From Streptomyces albus subsp. albus (GTDB lineage Bacteria; Actinomycetota; Actinomycetes; Streptomycetales; Streptomycetaceae): a DNA stretch of 64,000 bases. Location: the NCBI RefSeq assembly GCF_000719865.1, contig NZ_JOID01000002.1:124001-188000 (forward strand), read 5' to 3'. The position numbers and the translations under genes were made by a program. Below are positions 16,743-26,048 of this stretch, piece after piece; the stretch's first letter is position 1, and the number at the start of each line of letters is the position of its first letter. The notes beneath the pieces were generated by a model that searched no databases, was not told the DNA's origin, and was given only the letters and a program-made list of their open reading frames with translations.

Positions 16743-19058
16743 ATGTCTGCTGACAACGGCCGTACGGGCGGCTGGACCCGGCTCGTCACGGCCCGGCCGA
16801 GACTGTCCCTGCTGGTCGCCCTGGTCTTCACGGCCCTGGCCGTATTCGCGGGGAGCGGTGTCGCGGACCGCATGGGCAGCGGCGGCTTCGAGGCACCGGA
16901 CGCCGAGTCCACCGCCGCCACCGAGGCGCTCGACCGGCGCTTCCCCGCCTCCGGGCCCAATCTGCTCCTGCTCGTCGACGCCTCCGGGACCTCCGTGGAC
17001 GACCCGGCCGTCGCCGCGGAGGGCCGGAAACTCGCCGAGCGGCTGAGCGGGGAGAAGTCCGTCACCGGCGTCACCTCCTACTGGGCCACCCGCTCGCCCG
17101 GGCTGCGCGCCGAGGACGGCCGGCAGGCCCTGATCACCGCCCGGATCGAGGGCGACGAGAACACCGTGAACCGCACCCTGGAGCGGATCGCCCCCGGACT
17201 TCGCGGGGAGCACGGCCCCGTCGAGGTGTCGATCGGCGGCCGGGCCGCCCTGCAGAACGAACTGCAGACCACCGTCCAGGAGGACCTGCTCCGTGCCGAG
17301 CTGATCGCCCTGCCCGTCACCCTGGTGCTGCTGATCATCGTCTTCGGCAGCGCCGTCGCCGCCCTGCTCCCGCTGCTCATCGGGGTCGTCGCGATCCTGG
17401 GCACCAACGCGGTACTGCGCGGGCTCACCGAGCTCACCGACGTCTCCGTCTTCGCCCAGAACCTCACCACGGCGCTGGGCCTCGGGCTCGCCATCGACTA
17501 CGCCCTGTTCATCGTCCGGCGGTACCGGGAGGAGCTGGCCGGCGGCGCCGGACCCCGCCCCGCCATGGGCACGACCCTGCGCACCGCCGGGCGCACGGTC
17601 CTCTTCTCCGCGCTCACCGTCGCCGTCTCACTGGCCGCGATGCTGGTCTTCCCGCAGTACTTCCTGCGCTCCTTCGCCTACGCCGGCATCGCCGTGGTGC
17701 TGCTGGCCGCGCTGGCCGCCCTCTCCGTGCTGCCCGCCGCGCTCGTGCTGCTCGGCCACCGGGTGAACGCCCTGGACCTGCGCAGGCTGCTGCGCCGCGG
17801 CCGGCCCGCCGCACCCGACACCGGCGCGGGCTGGGCCCGTACCGGCCGGCTGGTGATGCGCCGGGCACCGTTCTTCGCGATCGGCACCACCGCCGTCCTG
17901 CTGCTGCTCGGAGCCCCCTTCGCCGGGGCGACGTTCGGCACCGTCGACGACCGCCAGCTCCACGCCACCGCCGAATCCCGCGTGGTTCAGGACCACTTGC
18001 GGGACGGCTTCCCGGGCACACCCGGCGGAGCGGTCGAGGTGCTGGCCGAGGGCGGCCCCTCGGCGCGGGAGCTGGACGAGTACAGCGCGCGGATCTCCCG
18101 GCTTCCCGACGTACTGCGGGTGGACGGGCCCACCGGGCAGTACGCCGACGGGGAGCGGGTCCGCGAACCGGGCCCCGCCGAGGCGGCGCGCACCGCCGGA
18201 AGCGCCGCCCAGATCAGCGTGCTGCCGCGCGGCGAGGCCGTGGACACCGCGAGCCAGGAGCTGGTGCGCGAGGTGCGGGCCGAGAACGGGAAGGCGCCGT
18301 TCGACGCCTCGGTCACCGGCACCGCCGCCGTCCTCGTCGACACCAAGGACGCCATAGCCGACCGGCTGCCCTGGGCACTGGCGATCATCGTGCTCACCAC
18401 ACTGCTGCTGGTCTTCCTCCTCACCGGCAGTGTGCTGATACCGGTCCAGGCCGTGGTGCTCAACGCCCTCAGCCTCACGGCGATGTTCGGCGCCCTGGTG
18501 TGGGTCTTCCAGGAGGGGCATCTCTCCGGGCTGCTGAACTTCACCGCCACGGGCGACATGGAGACCACGCTCCCCGTGCTGATGTTCTGTGTCGCCTTCG
18601 GCCTCTCCATGGACTACGGCGTCTTCCTGCTCTCCCGGATCAAGGAGGAGCACGACCGCAGCGGCGACCACCGGGGCGCGGTCGTCTTCGGACTCAGCCG
18701 TACCGGGGGGCTCATCACCGCCGCGGCGCTGATCCTCGCCGTGGTGATGATCGCCATCGGAGCCTCCCGGGTCACCAACACCAAGATGCTCGGCTTCGGT
18801 ATCGCCCTGGCCGTGCTGATGGACGCCATGGTGGTGCGCACCCTGCTGGTCCCGGCGGTCATGGCACTCACCGGCAAGGCCACTTGGTGGGCCCCGGGCC
18901 CGCTGCGCCGGCTGCACGCCCGCTTCGGCCTGAGCGAGGGGGAGAGCGCCGCTGCCGCCGGGGAGGTGGCAGGTGACGGGGGAGGAGAGGCCGTACCGGA
19001 CGCCCGGGGCACTGCCCGGCGTGCCCCGGCCGGTGCCGGGCCTTCCCGGACGCCGTAA
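16743..19058 (+). CDS. MMPL/RND-type membrane transporter
   Basis: The 771-residue protein has the duplicated MMPL architecture. TM1 (about 18-38) is followed by a large extracytoplasmic loop, then TM2-6 including GLAIDYALFIVRRYREE, a second loop, and TM8-12 including FGLSMDYGVFLLSRIKEE. The conserved Asp-Tyr pairs in TM4 and TM10 (IDYALF, MDYGVF) are the proton-relay positions of RND exporters. The length matches Streptomyces MMPL proteins that export lipids or small hydrophobic compounds. It is controlled, by position, by the divergent TetR gene. The last 60 residues are a soluble low-complexity tail. The substrate cannot be predicted. Confidence 0.92.
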   Translation: MSADNGRTGGWTRLVTARPRLSLLVALVFTALAVFAGSGVADRMGSGGFEAPDAESTAATEALDRRFPASGPNLLLLVDASGTSVDDPAVAAEGRKLAERLSGEKSVTGVTSYWATRSPGLRAEDGRQALITARIEGDENTVNRTLERIAPGLRGEHGPVEVSIGGRAALQNELQTTVQEDLLRAELIALPVTLVLLIIVFGSAVAALLPLLIGVVAILGTNAVLRGLTELTDVSVFAQNLTTALGLGLAIDYALFIVRRYREELAGGAGPRPAMGTTLRTAGRTVLFSALTVAVSLAAMLVFPQYFLRSFAYAGIAVVLLAALAALSVLPAALVLLGHRVNALDLRRLLRRGRPAAPDTGAGWARTGRLVMRRAPFFAIGTTAVLLLLGAPFAGATFGTVDDRQLHATAESRVVQDHLRDGFPGTPGGAVEVLAEGGPSARELDEYSARISRLPDVLRVDGPTGQYADGERVREPGPAEAARTAGSAAQISVLPRGEAVDTASQELVREVRAENGKAPFDASVTGTAAVLVDTKDAIADRLPWALAIIVLTTLLLVFLLTGSVLIPVQAVVLNALSLTAMFGALVWVFQEGHLSGLLNFTATGDMETTLPVLMFCVAFGLSMDYGVFLLSRIKEEHDRSGDHRGAVVFGLSRTGGLITAAALILAVVMIAIGASRVTNTKMLGFGIALAVLMDAMVVRTLLVPAVMALTGKATWWAPGPLRRLHARFGLSEGESAAAAGEVAGDGGGEAVPDARGTARRAPAGAGPSRTP

Positions 19059-19127
19059 CGGCCGGGCCCTCCGGGCTGCGTCACGTGGCGGCGTCGACCG
19101 CGCAGTCGACGCGGACCGATGAGCCGT

Positions 19128-19739
19128 TCACTCCGCCGCGCGGGCTGCCTTGATGAAGGAGACGATCAGCTCCGGGTCCTTGACCCCCCGGCTGCTCTCG
19201 ACCCCGCTGGACACGTCCACCCCCCAGGGCCCGGTGGCCCGGATCGCAGCGGTCACGTTGTGCTGGTCGAGCCCGCCGGCGAGCAGCCATTTCTCGCCGG
19301 GCGCGGTGAAGCGTTTCCGGGTCCAATCCCAGGGGACGCCGGCTCCGGGCACCGGGGCGTCGAGCAGGAGGAGGTCCTCCCCCATCGCGCCGCAGCGTGG
19401 CACCCGGTCACGGAACGCCGTGCCGCGGATCAGCGACCATCCACCCGTTTTGAGGGCATCGAAGTACGCTCGGTCCTCCCGCCCGTGGAGCTGTACCCCG
19501 CGGATCCCCGTGATGTTGGCGATGGAACGCACGTCCGGGAGTGGCTGGTTGCGGAAGACTCCGACAGTCAGGACCTCCTCCGGCACGCGCCGCGCCAGTC
19601 TGAGGGCGGTGGGGACGTCCACACGGCGGGGACTGTCCGCGAAGACGAATCCGATGGCGTCGCCGCCCGCCCGGACCGCCGTGTCCACGTCCTCCTCGGT
19701 CCGCAGACCGCACACCTTGACGAACAGTGGAGTCGCCAT
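19128..19739 (-). CDS. trpF: Phosphoribosylanthranilate isomerase
   Basis: The 203-residue TIM barrel has the TrpF signatures. FVKVCGLRTEEDVDTAVRAG includes the catalytic Cys of the KxCG motif, AIGFVFADSPRRV the phosphate/ring contacts, GVQLHGRED strand 4, LLLDAPVPGAG the catalytic Asp, and LAGGLDQHNV with GVDVSSGVESSRGVKD the phosphate loops. It converts N-(5-phosphoribosyl)anthranilate to CdRP. Streptomyces normally lack trpF and use the bifunctional PriA (HisA/TrpF) for this step, so a dedicated trpF here supports a special-purpose pathway. It is the last gene of the leftward cluster, 24 bases after the LysE gene. Confidence 0.93.
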   Translation of the reverse strand: MATPLFVKVCGLRTEEDVDTAVRAGGDAIGFVFADSPRRVDVPTALRLARRVPEEVLTVGVFRNQPLPDVRSIANITGIRGVQLHGREDRAYFDALKTGGWSLIRGTAFRDRVPRCGAMGEDLLLLDAPVPGAGVPWDWTRKRFTAPGEKWLLAGGLDQHNVTAAIRATGPWGVDVSSGVESSRGVKDPELIVSFIKAARAAE

Positions 19740-19763
19740 CCGGATCCCCCGATCTCCGTTATC

Positions 19764-20387
19764 TCACTTGCTGCTGGTAAAGGCGAGTTGGGCGCCGATG
19801 CCGACGAAGGCGGCGGCGAAGGTGCGGCGCATCCAGGTCAGTACCTTGGGACGCTTGATCACGTGGTCCCGGACGGCGGCGGCGAACAGCCCGTACAGGG
19901 CGAAGACGACAAAGGTCATCAGCATGAAGACCGCACTCAGTTCCAGCATGCGCGGCAGCGTGTTCGCCGCTTCGGCCGGCACGAACTGTGGCAGGAACGC
20001 GAGGAAGAAGATCGACAGCTTGGGGTTGAGGAAGTTGATCAGGATGGCCGTGCCCGTGACCCGGGCCGCCGACTGGGCTTCCGTCCCCTCCTCCGGTTCG
20101 CTCATCTTCAGCGTGCCGCGCTCGCGCAGGGTGCTCCAGGCCATGTAGAGGAGGTAGGCCACCCCGAGGTACTTGAAAGCCTGGAAGACGATCGCGCTGG
20201 TGTGCAGGATGGCGGCAAGCCCGGCAACCGCGGCGGCCAGGTGGGGAACGATTCCCAGGGTGCAGCCGAAAGCGGCCACGACACTCGTGCGGAAACCCCG
20301 GTAGAGCCCGGTGGCGATCGTGTAAAGGGCTCCGGTGCCGGGAGACACCACGATGACGAACGATGTGATCAGAAACTCGAGGCTCAT
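19764..20387 (-). CDS. LysE/RhtB-family amino acid exporter
   Basis: The 207-residue integral membrane protein has six predicted helices. The family signature SPGTGALYTIATGLYRGFRT lies after helix 1, and ILINFLNPKLSIFFLAFLPQF is in the middle; the NPK motif is typical of LysE/RhtB exporters. These proteins expel amino acids or their analogues by proton antiport. Its place between trpF and trpC suggests that it exports an amino-acid-like product of the cluster; that is inference. The start is ATG 20387. A gap of 82 bases separates it from trpC. Confidence 0.9.
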   Translation of the reverse strand: MSLEFLITSFVIVVSPGTGALYTIATGLYRGFRTSVVAAFGCTLGIVPHLAAAVAGLAAILHTSAIVFQAFKYLGVAYLLYMAWSTLRERGTLKMSEPEEGTEAQSAARVTGTAILINFLNPKLSIFFLAFLPQFVPAEAANTLPRMLELSAVFMLMTFVVFALYGLFAAAVRDHVIKRPKVLTWMRRTFAAAFVGIGAQLAFTSSK

Positions 20388-20470
20388 GGCTTCCGCTCCC
20401 AGTTGGCACGGATGACCGCCCCACCCCCGCGATGCTTCCGATCACCGGCCCGGGATGGCACGCCCGGTGG

Positions 20471-21328
20471 TCATCCGGTGATCTCTTCGCGGAATGGAGT
20501 GGGCCCGGTCTGGTCTATTGAGGCCACGTTACTGGTTCGGCCCGCCAGAAGGCCGCGCGTCGCGGATTCCAGGTCGGGAGCGCGCATCAGGCTCTCCCCG
20601 ATCAGGAACGCGCGGATGCCCACCCGCGCCAGACGGTCGAGATCCGGGGCGCCGCTGAGACCGCTCTCCCCGACGACCACCCGCCCGGCCGGGGCCTTCG
20701 GGGCCAGTGCTTCCCCGGTGCTCAGAGTGGTCTCGAAGGTCCGCAGGTCACGGTTGTTGATGCCCAGCAGCCGGGAGCGCAGGCGTGCCGCACGGAGCAT
20801 CTCGTGCTCGTCGTGTACCTCGACGAGCACGTCCATCCCCAGGTCGAGGGCGGTGCGCTCCAGTTCCTCGGCCGTCTCGTCGTCGACCGCCGACAGCATG
20901 AGCAGGACGCAGTCGGCTCCCCAGGCCCTGGCCTCGACGATCTGGTACGGGTCGAACATGAAGTCCTTGCGCAGCGCCGGCAGCGATGTCGCGGCGCGGG
21001 CCGCCGCCAGATGGTCGCGGGCGCCGTCGAAGGACGGGGTGTCGGTCAGTACCGACAGACAGGTGGCTCCTCCGGCCTCGTAGGCGCGGGCCAGGGCGGC
21101 CGGATCGAAGTCGGTACGGATGAGCCCTTTCGACGGACTCCGCTTCTTGATCTCGGCTATCAGGGCGTACTCGCCCCGGGCGATCCGCTTCTCCACGGCG
21201 GCCAGGAAGCCGCGCGGGGGCGGCGCGGCCTCCGCCTCGCGGCGCAGTGCCGCCGGCGGCACTGCCTTCTTGGCGGCGGCGATCTCCTCGCGTTTGTACG
21301 CCTCGATGCGGGTGAGCAGGTCGGTCAT
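20471..21328 (-). CDS. trpC: Indole-3-glycerol phosphate synthase
   Basis: The 285-residue protein is a complete IGPS TIM barrel. [12 protein letters not shown] holds the first catalytic lysine, [20 protein letters not shown] strand 3, [20 protein letters not shown] the second catalytic Lys, [14 protein letters not shown] the Asn/Asp segment, VVGESGLSG the catalytic Glu/Ser region and FLIGESLMR the phosphate site. It closes the pyrrole ring of CdRP to indole-3-glycerol phosphate. Its ATG overlaps the trpD stop (ATGA), so the two are translationally coupled. Streptomyces usually carry another trpC for primary metabolism; this one appears to be cluster-specific. Confidence 0.95.
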   Translation of the reverse strand: MTDLLTRIEAYKREEIAAAKKAVPPAALRREAEAAPPPRGFLAAVEKRIARGEYALIAEIKKRSPSKGLIRTDFDPAALARAYEAGGATCLSVLTDTPSFDGARDHLAAARAATSLPALRKDFMFDPYQIVEARAWGADCVLLMLSAVDDETAEELERTALDLGMDVLVEVHDEHEMLRAARLRSRLLGINNRDLRTFETTLSTGEALAPKAPAGRVVVGESGLSGAPDLDRLARVGIRAFLIGESLMRAPDLESATRGLLAGRTSNVASIDQTGPTPFREEITG

Positions 21329-22356
21329 GCCGTTCTCCTGTCAGGAAGGTTCGAGACCGCGGTGAGCCGGTCGAGGCGTTCCCTGGCCTCGCCGGAGTCG
21401 ATGGACTTCTCCGCTGTCCGCACGCCGTCCGCCAGGTCCGCGGCATGCCCGGCGGCGACGAGGGCCGCCGCGGCGTTGAGGACCGACACGTTCCGGTAGC
21501 TGTTCCGCTCGCCGTCCAGGACCGCCAGCAGCGCGCGGGCATTCTCCGCCGCGTCACCCCCGCGGAGTTCCTCCGGGCGGCTGAGCGGGAGGCCCACCTC
21601 CTCGGGCGTGATCCGGAAGGTCCGTACGCTGCCGCCGCGCAGTTCGGTGATGGTGGTCGGGCCGGTGGTGGTGATTTCGTCGAGGCCGTCCGAGCCGTGG
21701 ACGACCAGCGCGCGGACCGAACCGAGTTCACCCAGCACCCGGGCCATCGGTTCGAGCCACCGGGGGGAGAAGACCCCCACGAGATGGTGGCGGACCCCGG
21801 CCGGATTGAGCAGGGGGCCCAGCAGGTTGAAGACGGTTCGCGTGGCCATTTCGACCCGGGTGGCGGCGACATGCTTGAGCGCCGGGTGGTGGGACGGGGC
21901 GAACATGAAGCCGATCCCGGCCTCCTGCAGGCACCGCTCGACTGCCGCGGGGTTCAGACCGGTGCGGACGCCGAGCGCGCCCAGGACATCGGCCGCGCCG
22001 GAGCGGGAGGACAGAGCCCGATTACCGTGCTTGGCCACCGGCACGCCGGCGCCGGCCACGATGAAAGCCGCGCAGGTGGAGATGTTGAAGGAGCCGGACT
22101 GGTCGCCTCCGGTGCCGACCACGTCGACCGCCTCCGCCGGGGCGGACACGCGGAGCATGCGGGAACGCAGCGTGGTGGCCGCCCCGGTGATCTCCTCCAC
22201 CGTCTCGCCCCGGACCCGGAGGGCCATCAGCAGGGCGCCCATCTGTGCGGAGGTCGCCTCGCCGGACATCATCTTGGCGAAGACGTGCGAGGACTCCTCG
22301 CGGGTCAGGGCGGCGCCCGTGGCCGTCTTGCCGAGCAGGGTTCTGAATCGTTCCAT
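21325..22356 (-). CDS. trpD: Anthranilate phosphoribosyltransferase
   Basis: The 343-residue protein has the helical N-domain ([20 protein letters not shown]) and the nucleoside-phosphorylase-like domain with [17 protein letters not shown] (PRPP loop), [21 protein letters not shown] (anthranilate site) and [14 protein letters not shown]. It transfers phosphoribose from PRPP to anthranilate. Two tandem ATGs are possible (22359, 22356); the GGAGG upstream fits the second better. The upstream flavoprotein stop is embedded in ATGATG, so translation is coupled. Cluster context suggests supply of phosphoribosylanthranilate, or of an analogue, to trpF and trpC. Confidence 0.95.
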   Translation of the reverse strand: MERFRTLLGKTATGAALTREESSHVFAKMMSGEATSAQMGALLMALRVRGETVEEITGAATTLRSRMLRVSAPAEAVDVVGTGGDQSGSFNISTCAAFIVAGAGVPVAKHGNRALSSRSGAADVLGALGVRTGLNPAAVERCLQEAGIGFMFAPSHHPALKHVAATRVEMATRTVFNLLGPLLNPAGVRHHLVGVFSPRWLEPMARVLGELGSVRALVVHGSDGLDEITTTGPTTITELRGGSVRTFRITPEEVGLPLSRPEELRGGDAAENARALLAVLDGERNSYRNVSVLNAAAALVAAGHAADLADGVRTAEKSIDSGEARERLDRLTAVSNLPDRRTA

Positions 22357-24461
22357 CATGCCTCCGGTCGGATGCCGGCACGGGCGGGTGGCAGGGGCTG
22401 GTCCCAATCGAGTTCGACGTTCTCGCGCCGGTACGGCGTCCAGTCGGTGAGCCCGGTGTCGAGCGTGCGGGCGAACAGATGCCCGCTGTGCACCGCGGCG
22501 GCGATGATCCCGGGCCCCAAGCAGTCCCCGATGCGGACCACGCGGCGGACGCCAGCCGTCGTGAGGGCCTCTGGGTCGCTCGCTCGCAGTTCGTGGTAGA
22601 GGTTGTCGCGCGGCACCATGCCTGTGGCCAGGACGACGGCGTCGGCCGTGACCTCGGTCTCGCGTCCGGTGTAGACGCAGGCCAGTCGGGCTGCCCCCGG
22701 TTCCGTCCCGGCGAGGGAGGTCAGTGGGTGGACGGCCTCGCACAGTTCCAGCAGGCTCCGTGCGATGCGGCGCTGTTCAGCGGTGTACGTGGTGAAGGCC
22801 GAGACCAGGCTCTCCGGCGTCACGAAGGTGACCGAGCAGCCGTGTTGTACGAGGCGTTCGGCGAGAACACCGGCCATGTAGTAGTGGTCGTCGTCGAAGA
22901 CCACCACGCGCCCCGATGGCAGCCGGCCGTCCATGATGTCGTCCGGTGTGAACACCGGTATCCGGTCGAGGCCGGGGACGGGCGCGAGGTGATGGCGTCC
23001 GATGCCGTCCCGGCGCCACGTCGCGCCGGTGGCGACCGCCACCAAGGAGCATCCGGCCTCGCGGACGAGTTCGGGCGTGACCTCGTTGCCCGGCAGCACC
23101 TGCACGTTGCGCATGCCCCGCAGTTGCGTCACCCTCCAATCGCGGACCCGGGCGTAGGTCGCCAGCCCCGGTAATCGGCTCTCCCGGGTGACCCGTCCGC
23201 CCAGTTCGCGCCCGCGCTCCGCGAGGATCACGCTGTAGCCGCGCCGGCCGAGCGCCCGCGCCGCTTCCAGGCCGGCGGGCCCGGCCCCCGCGATGAGCAC
23301 GGTGTCGTCGGTGTCCTTCGCCTCGATCCGCTCGGGGTGCCAACCGCGCCGCCATTCCTCGCCGGTGGTGGGGTTCTGGGTGCAGCGGAAGGGCGCCCCG
23401 GCGCGGTCCCAGGCCACGCAGACATTGCAGCCGATGCATTCGCGGATGTCGTCGAACCGGCCTTCCTCGATCTTGCGCGGCAGGAAGGGGTCGGCGATCG
23501 ACGGGCGGGCGGCGCCGATGAAGTCGAGCGTGCCACCGCGGATCATGGAGACCATCGTGTCGGGCGAGGTGAACCGGCCGACTCCGACGACCGGCTTGCT
23601 GGTGACGCTCTTGACGAACTTGACGTACTGCTCCTGGTAGCCCTCGCCGCTGAAGCGGGCGGTCGCTCCGTCGTTGTCGAAGTTGCTCACGTTGACGTCC
23701 CACAGATCGGGGAGTTCCGCGAGCATCTCGATGGTGTCGTATCCCTCCCCGCCGGCGGTGATGCCGCGGTCGCCCAGCAGATCGTCGACGCTGAAGCGGA
23801 CCGCGACCGCGCAGGTGTCGCCGACCGCCTCCTTCGCGTCCTCGATCAGTTCGCGCAACAGCCGCGCGCGATTCTCGAGACTGCCGCCGTATTCGTCGGT
23901 CCGTTGGTTGCGGCGGCGGGACAGGAAGTTGACGGGCAGCGTCATGTCGTGGCCGGCGTAGACGTAGACGATGTCGAACCCGGCGCGCCGGGCGTTCACG
24001 ACGGCCGCGCGGTGCCAGCGGCGGAAGGCACGGATGTCGTCCTTGTCCATGGCACGCGCCGTGCCCGGGAAGATACCGCGGGTCGCCTCCACGCTCGCGG
24101 CGATGGGTACGGAGCGCGATTCGAGGTTGCTGACGTGAGCGCCGTTGTGCGCCAGTTCGACGCCGGCGAGCGCGCCGTGCTCGTGGATGAGGTCGGTGGC
24201 ACGCGCGAGCTGGGGGATGTCCTTGGCGTCCCAGAGGCGGAGTTCCCGCTGGTGGTTGCCGGAGTGGTGGATGTCGCACTGTTCTGTGCAGACGACCCCC
24301 CAGCCGCCCTCGGCCTTGATGCCGCGCATCGCGGCCACGGAACTGGGGAAGGCGCGTCCCATGCCGTTGCAGTGCGGTACTTGGTAGAAGCGGTTCTTCG
24401 CGGTGACCGGACCTATGCGGACCGGCTCGAACAGGACGTCGTAACGGTCGGGGCGGGACAT
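22356..24461 (-). CDS. Trimethylamine dehydrogenase-like Fe-S flavoprotein (OYE family)
   Basis: The 701-residue protein follows trimethylamine/dimethylamine dehydrogenase. An OYE-type FMN barrel (1-340) has RFYQVPHC; Cys31 matches the cysteine that forms 6-S-cysteinyl-FMN. A 4Fe-4S site follows (CIGCNVC plus a fourth Cys: 342, 345, 348, 360), then two Rossmann-type domains with [10 protein letters not shown] near 387. Tyr168 and His171 of the active site are kept. Two aromatic residues of the trimethylammonium bowl appear replaced (Gln61, and Asn/Asp near 260-264), so the substrate is probably not trimethylamine. A different amine, or an enone as in dienoyl-CoA reductases, is possible. The start is ATG 24461; an extension to 24569 lacks domain support. 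Confidence 0.85.
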   Translation of the reverse strand: MSRPDRYDVLFEPVRIGPVTAKNRFYQVPHCNGMGRAFPSSVAAMRGIKAEGGWGVVCTEQCDIHHSGNHQRELRLWDAKDIPQLARATDLIHEHGALAGVELAHNGAHVSNLESRSVPIAASVEATRGIFPGTARAMDKDDIRAFRRWHRAAVVNARRAGFDIVYVYAGHDMTLPVNFLSRRRNQRTDEYGGSLENRARLLRELIEDAKEAVGDTCAVAVRFSVDDLLGDRGITAGGEGYDTIEMLAELPDLWDVNVSNFDNDGATARFSGEGYQEQYVKFVKSVTSKPVVGVGRFTSPDTMVSMIRGGTLDFIGAARPSIADPFLPRKIEEGRFDDIRECIGCNVCVAWDRAGAPFRCTQNPTTGEEWRRGWHPERIEAKDTDDTVLIAGAGPAGLEAARALGRRGYSVILAERGRELGGRVTRESRLPGLATYARVRDWRVTQLRGMRNVQVLPGNEVTPELVREAGCSLVAVATGATWRRDGIGRHHLAPVPGLDRIPVFTPDDIMDGRLPSGRVVVFDDDHYYMAGVLAERLVQHGCSVTFVTPESLVSAFTTYTAEQRRIARSLLELCEAVHPLTSLAGTEPGAARLACVYTGRETEVTADAVVLATGMVPRDNLYHELRASDPEALTTAGVRRVVRIGDCLGPGIIAAAVHSGHLFARTLDTGLTDWTPYRRENVELDWDQPLPPARAGIRPEA

Positions 24462-24495
24462 GGTGGGCCCTCCGGCGTCGGGGTGGTGTCGTCGG

Positions 24496-25230
24496 CTATC
24501 GCGTGGTGCCCGCCGGCTGGGGAGCCGGGTAGCTGCGCGCGCCGAAGATCGCGCTGCCGACCCGCACATGGGTGGCCCCGTGCTCTATGGCGGTGGCGTA
24601 GTCACCGCTCATCCCCATGGACAGGCAGCCCAGACCGTTGCGCGCGGCGATCCTCCCCAGCAGGGTGAAGTGCGGCTCGGGGGGCTCGCCCACCGGCGGG
24701 ATGCACATCAGGCCCACCACGTCGAGACCGTGCTGCCCGCGGCAGATGTCCAGGAAGGCGTCCGCCTCATCGGCGAGGACGCCCGCCTTCTGCGGTTCGG
24801 CACCGGTGTTGACCTGGACGAACAGCCGGGGACGCAGGCCCTGCCGGGCACACTGCCGGGCCAGGGCCTCGCTCAGCGAGGTGCGGTCGACGGAGTGGAT
24901 GACGTCGAACACGGCGACGGCGTCCCGGGCCTTGTTGGTCTGCAGCGGTCCGATGAGGTGCAGTTCGACACCGGGGAACCGGCTCCGCAGAGGTGGCCAT
25001 TTCTCCTGGGCCTCCTGGACGCGGTTCTCACCGTAGACCCAGTGGTCCGCTTCGACGGTCCGGGCGAGCGTGTCCGCCGGAACCGTCTTCGAGGCGGCGA
25101 TCAGGGTGACGGAGCCGGGGTCACGCCCGGCCCGTGAACAGGCGGTGGCCATCTCCTCCCGCACCCGGCGCAGGCCACCGGCCGGGCCGGAGCGGGAGGA
25201 GGACGCGGACTCGTCATGGGAACTGCTCAC
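24496..25230 (-). CDS. YggS/PROSC-like PLP-binding protein (fold type III)
   Basis: The 244-residue protein has the alanine-racemase-like barrel of YggS/PLPBP. LIAASKTVPADTL carries the PLP lysine (Lys48), followed by VYGENRVQEAQEKW, LHLIGPLQTNKAR, LFVQVNTGAEPQKAG, GLMCIPPVG, LSMGMSGDYATAIEHGATHV and RVGSAIFGAR. These proteins usually bind PLP without a known catalytic reaction and influence PLP and amino acid homeostasis. The normal Streptomyces copy lies in the dcw/ftsZ region, so this one is likely a cluster paralogue. The start is GTG 25230 behind GAGGAGAG. An N-terminal Ser-rich stretch of about 15 residues is extra. Gaps to both neighbours are short (34 and 13 bases). Confidence 0.88.
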   Translation of the reverse strand: MSSSHDESASSSRSGPAGGLRRVREEMATACSRAGRDPGSVTLIAASKTVPADTLARTVEADHWVYGENRVQEAQEKWPPLRSRFPGVELHLIGPLQTNKARDAVAVFDVIHSVDRTSLSEALARQCARQGLRPRLFVQVNTGAEPQKAGVLADEADAFLDICRGQHGLDVVGLMCIPPVGEPPEPHFTLLGRIAARNGLGCLSMGMSGDYATAIEHGATHVRVGSAIFGARSYPAPQPAGTTR

Positions 25231-25243
25231 GCTTGTTCTCTCC

Positions 25244-25945
25244 TCAGGAGTATGAGAAGTCCAGCCGACGCCGGCCCGGACCGATCAGGGCCGATGTGGT
25301 GATACGGACTCCGAGCGCCGGCAGACCGGCCTTCAGCTCCGCTTCCAGCGAGATGAGGTCCTGTTCGGCCGAGGCGTGGTGGGCCTCGGCCACGATCAGC
25401 ACCCGGTCGCTCCCGGACGACACGACCGAGGTGGAGCTCTGGCGGTAGGTCCAGCGCCGGGAATGCGCGTTCCCGGCGCGGTCGGCGAAGACGATCTCGC
25501 CCGGCGCCGGGTGCTCGGTGTCACCCTGGAAGGTCACATAGGTCTCGGTCCCCTCGGCCGGGCGCACGGTGATGCCCTCGGAAACCCGCGCCACGTCGAA
25601 GGCCGCGATGGGGATCGCGGAGGCCATGGAGGCGAAGTTGAGGTAGTCGACCAGAGGGTGGAAGCTCGGCATGTCCTTGCTCTTGCGGTAACGCCGCAGC
25701 AGCGCCTCGGACGCGCACCGGTACTGCGTCGGTTTCAGCCCCATCTGGGAGAAGGCCTCACGCCACGCGGCGATCTCCGGCATCTCGGCCTCCGTCGTGC
25801 CCTGCTGCCGGCGGTCGGTCTCCGCGGCCAGTTTCTCCGTGCGCAGAGGGTCGCTCTCGGCTCCGAGAACCCCGTCCGTGGCGACCACCAGGGCCCGGAG
25901 GCCGGGGTGTGCGTCCCATACGGCATCCGCGTGGGTGAAGTACAT
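25244..25945 (-). CDS. B3/B4 tRNA-binding-domain protein (PheRS beta-like)
   Basis: The 233-residue protein matches free-standing B3/B4 domains, which resemble the editing domain of phenylalanyl-tRNA synthetase beta. The region CASEALLRRYRKSKDMPSFH, then PLVDYLNFASMASAIPIAAF, is the typical core; it is followed by a beta-rich segment (YVTFQGDTEHPAPGEIVFAD) and SSTSVVSSGSDRVLIVAEA. Such proteins may hydrolyse mischarged aminoacyl-tRNA or bind amino acids. In a cluster that seems to make or export an amino-acid-like compound, a self-protection (editing) or amino-acid-handling role is possible but unproven. The start is ATG 25945; the extension to 26293 runs over the spacer before pdxH and is rejected. 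Confidence 0.8.
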   Translation of the reverse strand: MYFTHADAVWDAHPGLRALVVATDGVLGAESDPLRTEKLAAETDRRQQGTTEAEMPEIAAWREAFSQMGLKPTQYRCASEALLRRYRKSKDMPSFHPLVDYLNFASMASAIPIAAFDVARVSEGITVRPAEGTETYVTFQGDTEHPAPGEIVFADRAGNAHSRRWTYRQSSTSVVSSGSDRVLIVAEAHHASAEQDLISLEAELKAGLPALGVRITTSALIGPGRRRLDFSYS

Positions 25946-26048
25946 GGTGCCTGTCCTTCTGCGTGGTGGGTGGATCCCGGGGCGCCGGGACCTCTCGGCC
26001 GGATCGGGCCGGGCTTGCGGGGCCCGGCCCGATCCGGAGCGAAAGGCC

